From: Ascidiaceihabitans sp034111945
GTDB taxonomy: Bacteria > Pseudomonadota > Alphaproteobacteria > Rhodobacterales > Rhodobacteraceae
Reading direction: 5' to 3'
Assembly (NCBI GenBank): GCA_047626725.1
Contig: JBLHSG010000015.1
Span: forward strand, 1 to 64,000
DNA: 64,000 nucleotides
Of this stretch, positions 24,634 through 32,493 are shown piece by piece. The notes under the pieces are model-generated. The model made no database searches and was not told the DNA's origin. It saw only the letters and a list, made by a program, of their open reading frames with translations. The position numbers and the translations under genes are program-made. Positions within the stretch are counted from its first letter, which is position 1, and each line of letters begins with the position of its first letter.

Positions 24634-25347
24634 TTAATCACCAGAATGTTCCATCCGGTCTGTCTGGATTAATGCAGCCCAGGTCATGCGACCCACTACA
24701 CCATCGCGCGTCAACCCGGCGCTGGTCTGAAAACTGCGCACAACACTATCTGTTTTTGGCCCAAAAATACCGTCGTCCTTGATCATCAAGAACCGCTGCA
24801 AAAGCGCGACAGCCTCGCCTCGATCACCACGCCGGATTGTTGGCAAGGCATCAGGCGCGCGTTCATCGTGCGCCGCATGGGCCAGCGGGCGCGTGCTAGC
24901 CCCTGTCAAACCAAGCCGGCCGAACGGGTCTAACTTCAGGATATCTTTGTAAAAATACACAGGGCACGCTTTTGCCGCGACTTCTTTGTGACCATGAAAC
25001 GTCAGATTGCCACCATAGGCATTGTTGATCTCGACGCATAAATCAGTCAGCCGATCATACTGGGCGCGCGTGAAATTCGGCTCGTCCAACCCGTGCATGC
25101 AAATCGCAATTGTACCGGTGTTATGACCCGCTTGTGCGGCAGGTGTTTTTTCCAATGGGCGACCCGTTTCAAGCTGCCCATTTTTGCGAATAAACAAGTG
25201 GTATCCAACATCAGACCAGCCCCGCCCCTGCGGTTTGGGATCAGTGTGCCACTTGCGCATGGTGGCGACATTGTCATGTGATGCGACGTCCGACGCAGAA
25301 CAGTGCAAAAATACGCGATCGACTTTTCTATTGGGTTTCGTAAACAT
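24634..25347 (-). CDS. T7-lysozyme-like N-acetylmuramoyl-L-alanine amidase with peptidoglycan-binding domain
   Basis: A 237-residue protein with an amidase_2/PGRP-type zinc domain (residues 8-135) and a PG_binding_1 domain (about 168-230, RRGDRGEAVALLQRFL and DGIFGPKT..VRSFQ). Zinc ligands by analogy with T7 lysozyme are His15 (FLHCSASD), His120 and Cys128. The H-x7-C spacing is kept, and Lys126 and Tyr49 match the catalytic pair. It should cut the MurNAc-L-Ala bond. No signal peptide is seen, so export or phage-like release would be needed. No phage genes surround it, suggesting domestication. The start at 25347 has GGAG upstream. Confidence 0.88.
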   Translation of the reverse strand: MFTKPNRKVDRVFLHCSASDVASHDNVATMRKWHTDPKPQGRGWSDVGYHLFIRKNGQLETGRPLEKTPAAQAGHNTGTIAICMHGLDEPNFTRAQYDRLTDLCVEINNAYGGNLTFHGHKEVAAKACPVYFYKDILKLDPFGRLGLTGASTRPLAHAAHDERAPDALPTIRRGDRGEAVALLQRFLMIKDDGIFGPKTDSVVRSFQTSAGLTRDGVVGRMTWAALIQTDRMEHSGD

Positions 25348-25546
25348 GTTTTTCTCCGAAAATTATCCATTCAAATTGAGCAAAATTTGCCCGAACCAGC
25401 GGTCCAAAAAATAGGAATGTGAAAAACCACATGCAGCAGGTTCGCCCATAGGTTATTCGGAAAACCGATCGGGACAAGTCAGGTATTCCTGCCCATCTCG
25501 CCCCGGCTCATGCGGTTTTGCGACCACATGTTTGGTATACGGCCCT

Positions 25547-25576
25547 GTTCTGCACGTTACGCTTAACGCACAGAAC
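25547..25576 (-). terminator. Strong stem-loop downstream of znuA
   Basis: On the minus strand GTTCTGTGCGTTA-AGCG-TAACGTGCAGAAC is a 13-bp continuous stem. It has two G-U pairs (mismatches on the other strand), which shows the RNA is read from the znuA strand. It begins 24 nt after the znuA stop. No T run follows, so it may protect the 3' end or terminate with Rho rather than act as a classic terminator. Confidence 0.6.
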
Positions 25577-25599
25577 GCATGGCCCGTTTGAAAATGAAT

Positions 25600-26526
25600 T
25601 TAGTTGCTTAGACACCCATCAAAACCGTCGGCTATTTGGGTCATTAGCTGAACATACATGTCTGGCCCCAGCGGCAAATCAAACCCCATTGGATCAATCG
25701 TTCCAACCTTAACTTGACCTGATACAGCATCCACAATTCCCGCGTTAAATTGCGGTTCGGTGAACACACAAACTGCACCGGTGTCTTCGATAATATGTTC
25801 AATTTCTCTTAAACGACGTGGGCTTGGCGCTTGGGCGTTTGACGCAGAAATTGCACCAACCGCCTCGACGCCATAACGTGCCTCAAAATAGTGAAACGCG
25901 TCGTGAAACACTACGAAAGGACGATTGCCAAGGACCGCCATGCGCGCGCGTAGTTGTGCATCTAATACATCTAGTTGCGCAGCTGCTTCGGCCGCATTTG
26001 CATAATATGTTTCAGCATTTTCAGCATCTTGCTCCGCCAATGCAATTGTAATTTCAGCCAACCATGCACGTGCATTTTTCGGATCTAGCCACATGTGCGG
26101 ATCAATTTCTTCGGCACTTTCATCATGCCCTTCTTCGTGATCATCGGCGTGATCATGCGCGTCGTGTTCATGGGCCTCAAACTGTGCGCCTTCACGAAAC
26201 GGCAGCACGTTTGGTGCGTAATCTTGCAACGCGAGATGTGTTGCATTCGGCGCCAACGATACGATTGAATCCGCCAGCCAAGGGGTCAACGCCGGCCCCA
26301 TCCAAATCACGATATCAGACTGCGCAATGCTACGTGCTTCTGACGGGCGCATCGCATGATCATGCGGCGATGCCGTGGGTGGAACAATCAATTCAGGTTC
26401 GCCTAAATCCCCCATGACCATTGCCACCAGCGACTGCACTGGCGCAATATCTGTCACAACTTTTGGCACATCCGCCCACGCCGAAGACGCGAACGCGCAC
26501 ATAACAGCAGTTACCCAAATTTTCAT
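25600..26526 (-). CDS. znuA: Zinc ABC transporter substrate-binding protein ZnuA
   Basis: A 308-residue periplasmic zinc-binding protein. A signal peptide (MKIWVTAVMCAFASSAWA) is followed by the cluster A-I binding fold. A His/Asp/Glu-rich loop near residues 110-140 (EAHEHDAHDHADDHEEGHDE) is typical of ZnuA. Zinc ligands include the His in the PHDHAMRPSEA region, His in EIDPHMWLDPKNARAW and His in VVFHDAFHYFE, plus a late acidic residue. I start it at 26526, where GAGG is well placed; an ATG four codons earlier is less likely. It is divergent from zur-znuC-znuB, with a candidate Zur box between. Confidence 0.95.
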   Translation of the reverse strand: MKIWVTAVMCAFASSAWADVPKVVTDIAPVQSLVAMVMGDLGEPELIVPPTASPHDHAMRPSEARSIAQSDIVIWMGPALTPWLADSIVSLAPNATHLALQDYAPNVLPFREGAQFEAHEHDAHDHADDHEEGHDESAEEIDPHMWLDPKNARAWLAEITIALAEQDAENAETYYANAAEAAAQLDVLDAQLRARMAVLGNRPFVVFHDAFHYFEARYGVEAVGAISASNAQAPSPRRLREIEHIIEDTGAVCVFTEPQFNAGIVDAVSGQVKVGTIDPMGFDLPLGPDMYVQLMTQIADGFDGCLSN

Positions 26527-26565
26527 ATCCGACCTCATTTTTGATGATCCGATTGCTAAACGTAA

Positions 26566-26580
26566 TGTTATATTATATCA
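26566..26580. promoter_or_regulatory. Candidate Zur box between znuA and zur
   Basis: TGTTATA-T-TATATCA is a near-palindrome (six of seven pairs) resembling alphaproteobacterial Zur sites with TGTTATA half-sites. It lies 40 bp upstream of the znuA start and 29 bp upstream of zur, so zinc-loaded Zur bound here could repress both directions. The match is judged by eye. Confidence 0.6.
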
Positions 26581-26608
26581 ACCCCTCGATTGACCAAAGG
26601 AATCCATC

Positions 26609-27088
26609 ATGTCCGCCATCGGATTTGAACATCACGATCATGCGCGCTGCATCGCGTCGACCCTTGCGCGGGCCGAAGCAGAATGTGCAGAAAAGGGGCT
26701 AAAGTTCACGCCAGTTCGCCGCCGTTCGCTAGAAATTCTGTTACGTGAACATCGCGCTCTGGGAGCTTATGATTTGCTTGCCGCACTTGGAAAAGATGGC
26801 CATAGTGCGCAGCCTCCTGTCGCATATCGCGCACTTGATTTCCTTGTCAGTGCAGGATTTGCCCATAAAATTGAACAGCTTAACGCGTATATCGCTTGTT
26901 CGCATTTGGGCGACGACCATACACCTGCGTTTCTGATTTGCCGTGATTGCCGCGCCGTTGCCGAAGCAGATGCAACCGCCGTTGAAACTCGATTAGACAT
27001 CGCAGCCCAAGCCGCCGGTTTTCGAATTGAACGCACAGTGGTTGAGGCCGAAGGCTTGTGCCCGTCCTGCCAAGAGGCGCAGCAATGA
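26609..27088 (+). CDS. zur: Fur-family zinc uptake regulator Zur
   Basis: A 159-residue repressor. The N-terminal winged helix includes LKFTPVRRRSLEILLREHRALGAYDLLAAL and the recognition helix PPVAYRALDFLVSAGFAHKIE. The C-terminal dimerisation and metal domain has CSHLGDDHTPAFLICRDCRAV and CPSCQ, giving the two CxxC structural zinc pairs. An N-terminal HHDHARC could add ligands. Context (divergent znuA, overlapping znuC) marks it as Zur rather than Fur. Its stop overlaps the znuC start (ATGA), so regulator and transporter are translated together and probably autoregulated. Confidence 0.94.
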   Translation: MSAIGFEHHDHARCIASTLARAEAECAEKGLKFTPVRRRSLEILLREHRALGAYDLLAALGKDGHSAQPPVAYRALDFLVSAGFAHKIEQLNAYIACSHLGDDHTPAFLICRDCRAVAEADATAVETRLDIAAQAAGFRIERTVVEAEGLCPSCQEAQQ

Positions 27089-27816
27089 CCCTGATCACAG
27101 CCCAGAAAATGACCCTCAATCACGGCCGCAAAACCGTACTGCGCGACGTGGATTTCACCATCGCCAAAGGCGAGATTGTGACCATAGTCGGCCCTAACGG
27201 ATCGGGTAAATCAACACTTTTACGCGCCCTAATCGGGGCGATAAAACCCAGCAGCGGCACAATAAACCGCACGCCAGATTTGCGCATTGGCTACGTCCCT
27301 CAAAAACTACACATCGACGCAGCATTGCCCCTGACCGTGCACCGTTTTTTAAATATTCCGAAACGTGTCAGCCCTCAAACTGCTGCAAACGCGCTGGAGG
27401 CTGCCGGCGTCACGGATCAAGCGGCAAGCCAAATGGCGCATCTATCTGGCGGGCAATTCCAGCGCGTTTTGCTTGCGCGCGCCTTACTTAACCGTCCTGA
27501 CTTATTGATCTTGGACGAGGCCACACAAGGCCTTGACCAACCTGGATCTGCTGCGTTTTATCGCCAGATCGAGGATGTCCGCCGTGATCTTGGATGCGCT
27601 GTTGTGATGGTCAGTCACGATTTACACGTGGTCATGGCTGCTTCGGATCGGGTGCTGTGTTTGAACGGGCACGTGTGCTGCGAAGGAACGCCAGACATCG
27701 TTGCAAGTGCACCGGAATATCGCGCATTGTTCGGGTCCGGAACCCAAGGGGCGCTTGCGCTTTATCGACATGAACACACCCATGATCATCACCATGATCA
27801 CGATCATTCTCATTAA
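27085..27816 (+). CDS. znuC: Zinc ABC transporter ATP-binding protein ZnuC
   Basis: A 243-residue ATPase of the zinc importer. Walker A is GPNGSGKST, the signature is LSGGQFQRVLLARAL, Walker B is LLILDEATQGLD and the switch His is in VMVSHDLHVV. The C-terminus ends in a dense histidine/aspartate tail (HEHTHDHHHDHDHSH), a possible metal buffer or sensor on the cytosolic face. The start at 27085 overlaps the zur stop. znuB follows 12 bp later. It powers uptake of zinc delivered by ZnuA. Confidence 0.95.
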   Translation: MTLITAQKMTLNHGRKTVLRDVDFTIAKGEIVTIVGPNGSGKSTLLRALIGAIKPSSGTINRTPDLRIGYVPQKLHIDAALPLTVHRFLNIPKRVSPQTAANALEAAGVTDQAASQMAHLSGGQFQRVLLARALLNRPDLLILDEATQGLDQPGSAAFYRQIEDVRRDLGCAVVMVSHDLHVVMAASDRVLCLNGHVCCEGTPDIVASAPEYRALFGSGTQGALALYRHEHTHDHHHDHDHSH

Positions 27817-27828
27817 AGGTCATTGATA

Positions 27829-28623
27829 ATGTTAGATGATTTTATGGTACGCGCCGCATTGGCTGGCGTCGGCGTTGCCCTTGCTGCGGCCCCCTTGGGG
27901 TGTTTTGTGGTATGGCGTCGCATGGCCTATTTTGGCGACGCAACTGCACATGCAGCCTTGTTGGGCGTAGCGCTTGCATTGGCCTTTGATGGGCCGATTA
28001 TGTTGGGTGTTCTGGCGATTTCGCTGCTGGTTGCAATCATGGTCAGCACCTTGTCCGGACGCGGTTTGGCCGAAGACACGCTGCTTGGCGTGTTAGCCCA
28101 CACAATGCTGGCGTTGGGCTTGTTGGCCGTATCCTTAATGAGCGGCGTACGGATGGATTTGATGGCCTATTTGATCGGCGACATTTTGGCCGTTTCCAAG
28201 GCTGATGTGGCCCTGATTTGGGCTGGTGCGGCTGGTGTCTTAGGGCTGTTAATTTGGCGTTGGCAAGCATTGTTAAGCGTCACGCTTAACCCCGATTTGG
28301 CAACGGCCAGCGGTATAAATGCGCGTCGTGAACAACTGGTTCTGACCCTCGCATTGGCTGTCGTTGTGGCTGTTGCAATCAAGGTCGTCGGTGCCCTACT
28401 TATCTCGGCTTTGCTGATCATTCCCGCCGCGGCGGCCCGCCCCCTCGCCCGCACACCCGAGGCCATGGCAATACTGGCCGCCTGCATCGGAGTGTTCGCG
28501 GCCTTAGGCGGTCTGAACGCGGCATTTCAATGGGACACACAAACCGGCCCAACGATCGTTTCGATCGCGGCCGGTGCGTTTGTATTGACCAACGTAATTG
28601 GCTATATTCGCAATCGAACCTAG
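27829..28623 (+). CDS. znuB: Zinc ABC transporter permease ZnuB
   Basis: A 264-residue inner-membrane permease of the ABC-3 family with about eight hydrophobic segments. It has the characteristic GCFVVWRRMAYFGDATAHAALLGVAL near residues 24-50 and KVVGALLISALLIIPAAAARPLA near 185-207. I prefer the ATG at 27829 over a TTG six bases earlier. It completes znuACB with the divergent znuA. It ends 2 bp before the convergent stop of kynureninase, leaving no room for a separate terminator. Confidence 0.94.
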   Translation: MLDDFMVRAALAGVGVALAAAPLGCFVVWRRMAYFGDATAHAALLGVALALAFDGPIMLGVLAISLLVAIMVSTLSGRGLAEDTLLGVLAHTMLALGLLAVSLMSGVRMDLMAYLIGDILAVSKADVALIWAGAAGVLGLLIWRWQALLSVTLNPDLATASGINARREQLVLTLALAVVVAVAIKVVGALLISALLIIPAAAARPLARTPEAMAILAACIGVFAALGGLNAAFQWDTQTGPTIVSIAAGAFVLTNVIGYIRNRT

Positions 28624-28625
28624 CG

Positions 28626-29816
28626 TTATGTGACCCGATTGCGCGCTTTGTATTTTGGTTCATCCCACAGTCGATTGTTCATGACATCGGCGATGATAGC
28701 GACCGCGCCACGCACATCCTTTTCGTCGATGTAGAGCGGTGTAAACCCAAAACGCATGATGTTGGGTGCGCGGAAATCGCCGATAACGCCGCGGTCGATA
28801 ATGGCCTGCATTGCGGCGTAACCATCTAAAAACGAAAACGAAACCTGACTGCCGCGTTGTTCAGGATCACGAGGACTGGCCAGCTCTAGCTCAGGCACTT
28901 GCGCCTCAAGTTCGGCAATGAACAATTCTTGCAATCCAATAGATGCGGCGCGCAGGTCTTGCATATCAATGCCTTCCCAAACCTCCATCGCGACCTCTAG
29001 AGCGGTCGATTGCATCACCGATGGCGTGCCAACACGCATGCGTTCGATGCCCTGACCGGGGCGGTAATCAAGGTCAAAATCAAACGGCGCGTCATGGCCC
29101 AACCATCCCGACAACGCCGGTTCAATCTGGTCCTGAATATCAGAGCGCACGTAGATGAACGCGGGGCCACCGGGGCCAGAATTGAGGTATTTATAGGTGC
29201 AGCCAATCGCGAATTCGCAGTTCGACGCCACAATATCCACAGGCACCGCGCCCGCACTATGCGCCAAATCCCAAATCATCACTGCGCCGGCATCATGGGC
29301 CAGTTTGGTCACACCGTTCATGTCGTACAAACGACCCGTGCGGTAATCGACCTGCGTCAACATCACCACCGCGACTTGATCCGTAATGTGTGTTTGGACG
29401 TCTTTTGGATCGACAGTTTTCACCTCGTACCCATCGTCCAACAGCTTGGCCAAACCATTGGCCATGTAAACATCCGTCGGAAAATTACCTGTGTCACTTA
29501 GGATCACACGCCGTTCAGGGCGCATTTTGATCGCGGCCGCCAAGGCCTGAAAAACTTTGATCGACAGTGTATCGCCCAGCACAACCGTGCCTTCGGGGGC
29601 ACCAATCAGCGCGCCAACTTTGTTCCCAACACGCGCGGGCTGATCCATCCATCCTGCTGTGTTCCAGCCTTTGATCAGCATGTCGCCCCATTCATCTGTC
29701 AGCATTTTTTGCAAACGCGCAGGCACTGCTTTTGGCAGCGGACCAAGGGAGTTGCCATCGAGGTAGATCACCCCCTCAGGCAGTCGGAACATTTCTTTTC
29801 TAAGCACCGAATTCAT
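28626..29816 (-). CDS. kynU: Kynureninase
   Basis: A 396-residue PLP enzyme that splits kynurenine (or 3-hydroxykynurenine) into alanine and anthranilate (or 3-hydroxyanthranilate). It begins with FRLPEGVIYLDGNSLGPLP and carries the PLP-anchoring Asp183 (WDLAHSAGA) and Schiff-base Lys209 (CTYKYLNSGPGG). A late GDFRAPNIMRFGFTPLYI fits the family. Its start region overlaps the TDO stop (ATGATGA; ATG at 29819 or 29816). I chose 29816 because the AGGAG spacing is then 7 nt. It is translated with TDO. Confidence 0.95.
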   Translation of the reverse strand: MNSVLRKEMFRLPEGVIYLDGNSLGPLPKAVPARLQKMLTDEWGDMLIKGWNTAGWMDQPARVGNKVGALIGAPEGTVVLGDTLSIKVFQALAAAIKMRPERRVILSDTGNFPTDVYMANGLAKLLDDGYEVKTVDPKDVQTHITDQVAVVMLTQVDYRTGRLYDMNGVTKLAHDAGAVMIWDLAHSAGAVPVDIVASNCEFAIGCTYKYLNSGPGGPAFIYVRSDIQDQIEPALSGWLGHDAPFDFDLDYRPGQGIERMRVGTPSVMQSTALEVAMEVWEGIDMQDLRAASIGLQELFIAELEAQVPELELASPRDPEQRGSQVSFSFLDGYAAMQAIIDRGVIGDFRAPNIMRFGFTPLYIDEKDVRGAVAIIADVMNNRLWDEPKYKARNRVT

Positions 29817-30613
29817 CATAAATCTCCTCTGACATGCCAAAGTTCTGGAAACAGTTCTACTTCGAGCATTTTGCGCAAATAGCCCACTCCGGACGTGCCG
29901 CCGGTACCTCGTTTAAAGCCGATGATCCGCTCGACTGTGGTCACGTGGTTAAACCGCCACCGGCGAAAATAGTCTTCTAAATCAACAAGCTTTTCAGCCA
30001 ATTCATACATTTCCCAATTGTCTTTCGGGGCCTCGTAGATCGCCCGCCAACGGGCCTGCACATCTGCATTCGGGGCCCAAGCGGTTTGCCCGGGCGCGCC
30101 AGCATCCATACCAATTGCGGTAATCGCAACCTGATACAAACTGGGCAATGCCAATTCAGTTTCCAACGCCGCCAACGCATCTGGGCGGTGTTCATGGACC
30201 TTTTTCAACGCCAATTGACGGTTGCCCAAAAGATATTCAATCAACCGATATTGATGCGATTGAAACCCCGATGAATTGCCCAAGCTCGGACGAAATTCGG
30301 TATATTCGCTTGGCGTCATCGTGCGCAAAACATCCCAAGCATTGTTCAATTGCTCAAAAATCCGTGCGACACGCGCCAGCATCTTAAACGCAGGCTGTAG
30401 ATCATTTTCCATGATCTTGGTGCGCGCATTTTGCAGCTCGTGAATGGCCAAACGCATCCACAATTCTGACGTTTGGTGCTGCACGATAAACAGCATTTCG
30501 TCATGCGCATCAGACCGCGGATGCTGTGCGTTCAACAGTTTGTCCAACCCAAGATAATCGCCATACGACATATCGTCGGCAAAGTTCATCTTGGCTCCGT
30601 GATGTTCGCTCAT
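29816..30613 (-). CDS. kynA: Tryptophan 2,3-dioxygenase
   Basis: A 265-residue heme enzyme that opens the indole ring of L-tryptophan to N-formylkynurenine, the first step of the kynurenine pathway. It carries the distal His46 (IVQHQTSELWMRL) and the proximal heme ligand His223 (RFNHVTTVERIIGFKRGTGG). The latter block is near-identical to Xanthomonas TDO. The N-terminus starts MSEHHGAKMNF at 30613 with GGAG upstream; an in-frame TTG further up is unlikely. It forms a two-gene unit with kynU by stop/start overlap. Confidence 0.96.
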   Translation of the reverse strand: MSEHHGAKMNFADDMSYGDYLGLDKLLNAQHPRSDAHDEMLFIVQHQTSELWMRLAIHELQNARTKIMENDLQPAFKMLARVARIFEQLNNAWDVLRTMTPSEYTEFRPSLGNSSGFQSHQYRLIEYLLGNRQLALKKVHEHRPDALAALETELALPSLYQVAITAIGMDAGAPGQTAWAPNADVQARWRAIYEAPKDNWEMYELAEKLVDLEDYFRRWRFNHVTTVERIIGFKRGTGGTSGVGYLRKMLEVELFPELWHVRGDL

Positions 30614-30784
30614 TGTGGGCTCCGAAATACAAGGCAACTGGTTTTGCGGTGGTGTTTTTTACATGTGTGCCAATGAATTGCACATCGCCGTGGCGTTGAT
30701 AAGGGGCAAGTGTGATCTGGAACAACCCGACCTTGATCGCGCCCGCAAAACAGTCTGGACTGGATTGTTTGGCGATAAACGATT

Positions 30785-30979
30785 ATGTCGCCAGATTACA
30801 AACAGCGGGCGCGCATGACAGATAAAACAATCAATTTCATCGGCTGGATTCTATTTTGCGTGTCGGCCATCGGGTTTATAATCGCGTCTATCGGCAACTT
30901 TTGGGCGATGTTCGGATCGGTGTTTTTCCTGATCGCATGTCTGGTGTTTATGATCCCGTTTTTACGACGCGAAAAATAA
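30785..30979 (+). CDS. Small membrane protein, unknown
   Basis: A 64-residue (or 54-residue, if started at the ATG at 30815) protein with two hydrophobic segments, FIGWILFCVSAIGFIIASIG and MFGSVFFLIACLVFMIPF, ending in RREK. The layout indicates an inner-membrane hairpin with both ends inside. Neither start has a strong ribosome site. It lies alone on the plus strand between divergent TDO and the end of the 3-hydroxyanthranilate dioxygenase gene, 2 bp from that gene's stop. Confidence 0.6.
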   Translation: MSPDYKQRARMTDKTINFIGWILFCVSAIGFIIASIGNFWAMFGSVFFLIACLVFMIPFLRREK

Positions 30980-30981
30980 AA

Positions 30982-31524
30982 CTACAGCTTTACCCAACCT
31001 TCTGGCGGCTCTTTTCCGGGGTGAATAGCACCGCAATTCGGGCACTTACGCTGTTCTTCGGATGCGTAAAACCGTTCATAGACAGGCGGTAAATCATCAA
31101 CGATCGATGTCAATTGCATCTCGGCGCGATGCACCAACGCACTACATTCAAAACAATACCATTCAATCGCGTCCAACTGCCCTTCGGCGCGTTTCGGTTC
31201 AATAACCAACCCGATCGAACCTTCTTGCGGACGTTGTGGCGAATGGCGGACATGCGCGGGCAGTAAGAAAATCTCGCCCTCACGGATCGGCACGTCGTAA
31301 AAATCAGTGCCATCATACAGCTTTAGCAACATGTCGCCTTCAAGCTGGTAAAAGAATTCCTCAACCGGATCATCGTGATAATCGGTGCGCTTGTTTGGGC
31401 CGCCAACAACCGTGACCATCATGTCAGAATCCGACCAGATCATTTTGTTGCCAACAGGTGGCTTTAACAGATGGCGATGTTCGTCGATCCATTTTTGAAA
31501 GTTAAATGCAGCCAGCTTTGACAT
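30982..31524 (-). CDS. 3-hydroxyanthranilate 3,4-dioxygenase
   Basis: A 180-residue cupin dioxygenase that opens 3-hydroxyanthranilate to 2-amino-3-carboxymuconate semialdehyde, which cyclises to quinolinate for NAD synthesis or is broken down further. Iron ligands are His50, Glu56 and His94 (DYHDDPVEEFFYQ and LPAHVRHSPQRP), matching Ralstonia HAO (51/57/95). A C-terminal rubredoxin-like iron site is seen as C124-F-E-C127 and C161-P-N-C164, as in bacterial and yeast enzymes. The start at 31524 has GAGGA. It lies close to the aspartate dehydrogenase gene, whose 3' end overlaps the leader here. Confidence 0.95.
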   Translation of the reverse strand: MSKLAAFNFQKWIDEHRHLLKPPVGNKMIWSDSDMMVTVVGGPNKRTDYHDDPVEEFFYQLEGDMLLKLYDGTDFYDVPIREGEIFLLPAHVRHSPQRPQEGSIGLVIEPKRAEGQLDAIEWYCFECSALVHRAEMQLTSIVDDLPPVYERFYASEEQRKCPNCGAIHPGKEPPEGWVKL

Positions 31525-31576
31525 TTTGCGTTCCTCGTCATGATTGAGCCAAGTCTGGCCACACCCCCGCCGCCCG

Positions 31577-32377
31577 TCAACTGCTCTGTCGCGTTTTTCC
31601 GCCTCCCAAATTGTCCCTAATCTCGACAATTTTGCTGACCACGCTCATCGCCGCCAACGCCGATGTTTTAGGATTATCGGGCAACACCTCGCCTGCGATT
31701 TCGAAACTAAAGCTGCCAAAATCGCCCTGCGCGCGAATTTCATGGGTGTTCGCCCGCAAATCAGCATCGGCAATCAACTGCACCTGCGTGTCATCGAATC
31801 CGATGCCAGCCAAGGCCACCGCCGCCGCAACATTTGCGTTTTTTGGATAGGCCAATGCCGCATTCCGCGCGTTGCCTTCAAAATGAACCGCTTGGCCAGA
31901 TGTCAACGCGCCAAGGTCCACCGTCTTTTCTGCCACAGAACCGGCCCAGCCCAATGGCGGCTTGCGACCAACATACGTGACACTGTGTAACCCCCCGATT
32001 TTTGCGGCAGCCAAACAATCAAGCGCGCCAATTGCACCACTGGCCAAATGCAACTTGGCCCCGCCAGATCGCCCTGCATTCTGCAATGCCTGCGCGACAG
32101 CTTCATCTGCCAACGCGCCGAGGGACAAGGTCAACAAACCAAACCCCGCGTGTAAAACCTGTGGTCCGATATCCCGCAAAGCCTGATGACCAGCACAATC
32201 AACCACCAACGATATTTCCGGATTAAATTCGGATACTTGGTGTACCGCTCGCGCACCACCTTGCAAAAGATCACGCCCAGAACGAAGCAAAATATCAACA
32301 ACTTCAAAGCCGTGAGTATCGGCTTGCGCCATCACAAATTGCGCAACAGCGCCCTGCCCGATCAGTGCAATTTTCAT
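31577..32377 (-). CDS. nadX: Aspartate dehydrogenase (NadX type)
   Basis: A 266-residue NAD(P)-dependent enzyme that oxidises L-aspartate to iminoaspartate, the substrate of quinolinate synthase. The nucleotide loop is IALIGQGAVAQ near residues 3-13. Family blocks LHLASGAIGALDCLAAAKIGG and NARNAALAYPKNANVAAAVALAG are present, the latter typical of AspDH. I use the ATG at 32377, preceded by GAGGATTGCG. The gene is followed 52 bp later by the 3-hydroxyanthranilate dioxygenase gene, so two routes to quinolinate may be co-expressed. It is divergent from the molybdenum hydroxylase gene. Confidence 0.9.
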   Translation of the reverse strand: MKIALIGQGAVAQFVMAQADTHGFEVVDILLRSGRDLLQGGARAVHQVSEFNPEISLVVDCAGHQALRDIGPQVLHAGFGLLTLSLGALADEAVAQALQNAGRSGGAKLHLASGAIGALDCLAAAKIGGLHSVTYVGRKPPLGWAGSVAEKTVDLGALTSGQAVHFEGNARNAALAYPKNANVAAAVALAGIGFDDTQVQLIADADLRANTHEIRAQGDFGSFSFEIAGEVLPDNPKTSALAAMSVVSKIVEIRDNLGGGKTRQSS

Positions 32378-32493
32378 CGCAATCCTCATGTGTTTGCAAA
32401 TGCCCGTCACAAACACCTTGCATGCGGCACGCAGGCTGGCAATATTTTGTGGATCGCGATCATCCTTTGTAACATGCAGGACATACGACGTTT

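Noticed and set aside
24634..25347. Prophage remnant suggested by a phage-like lysin.
   Set aside because: No other phage genes, integrase, attachment repeats or base-composition change are seen around it.
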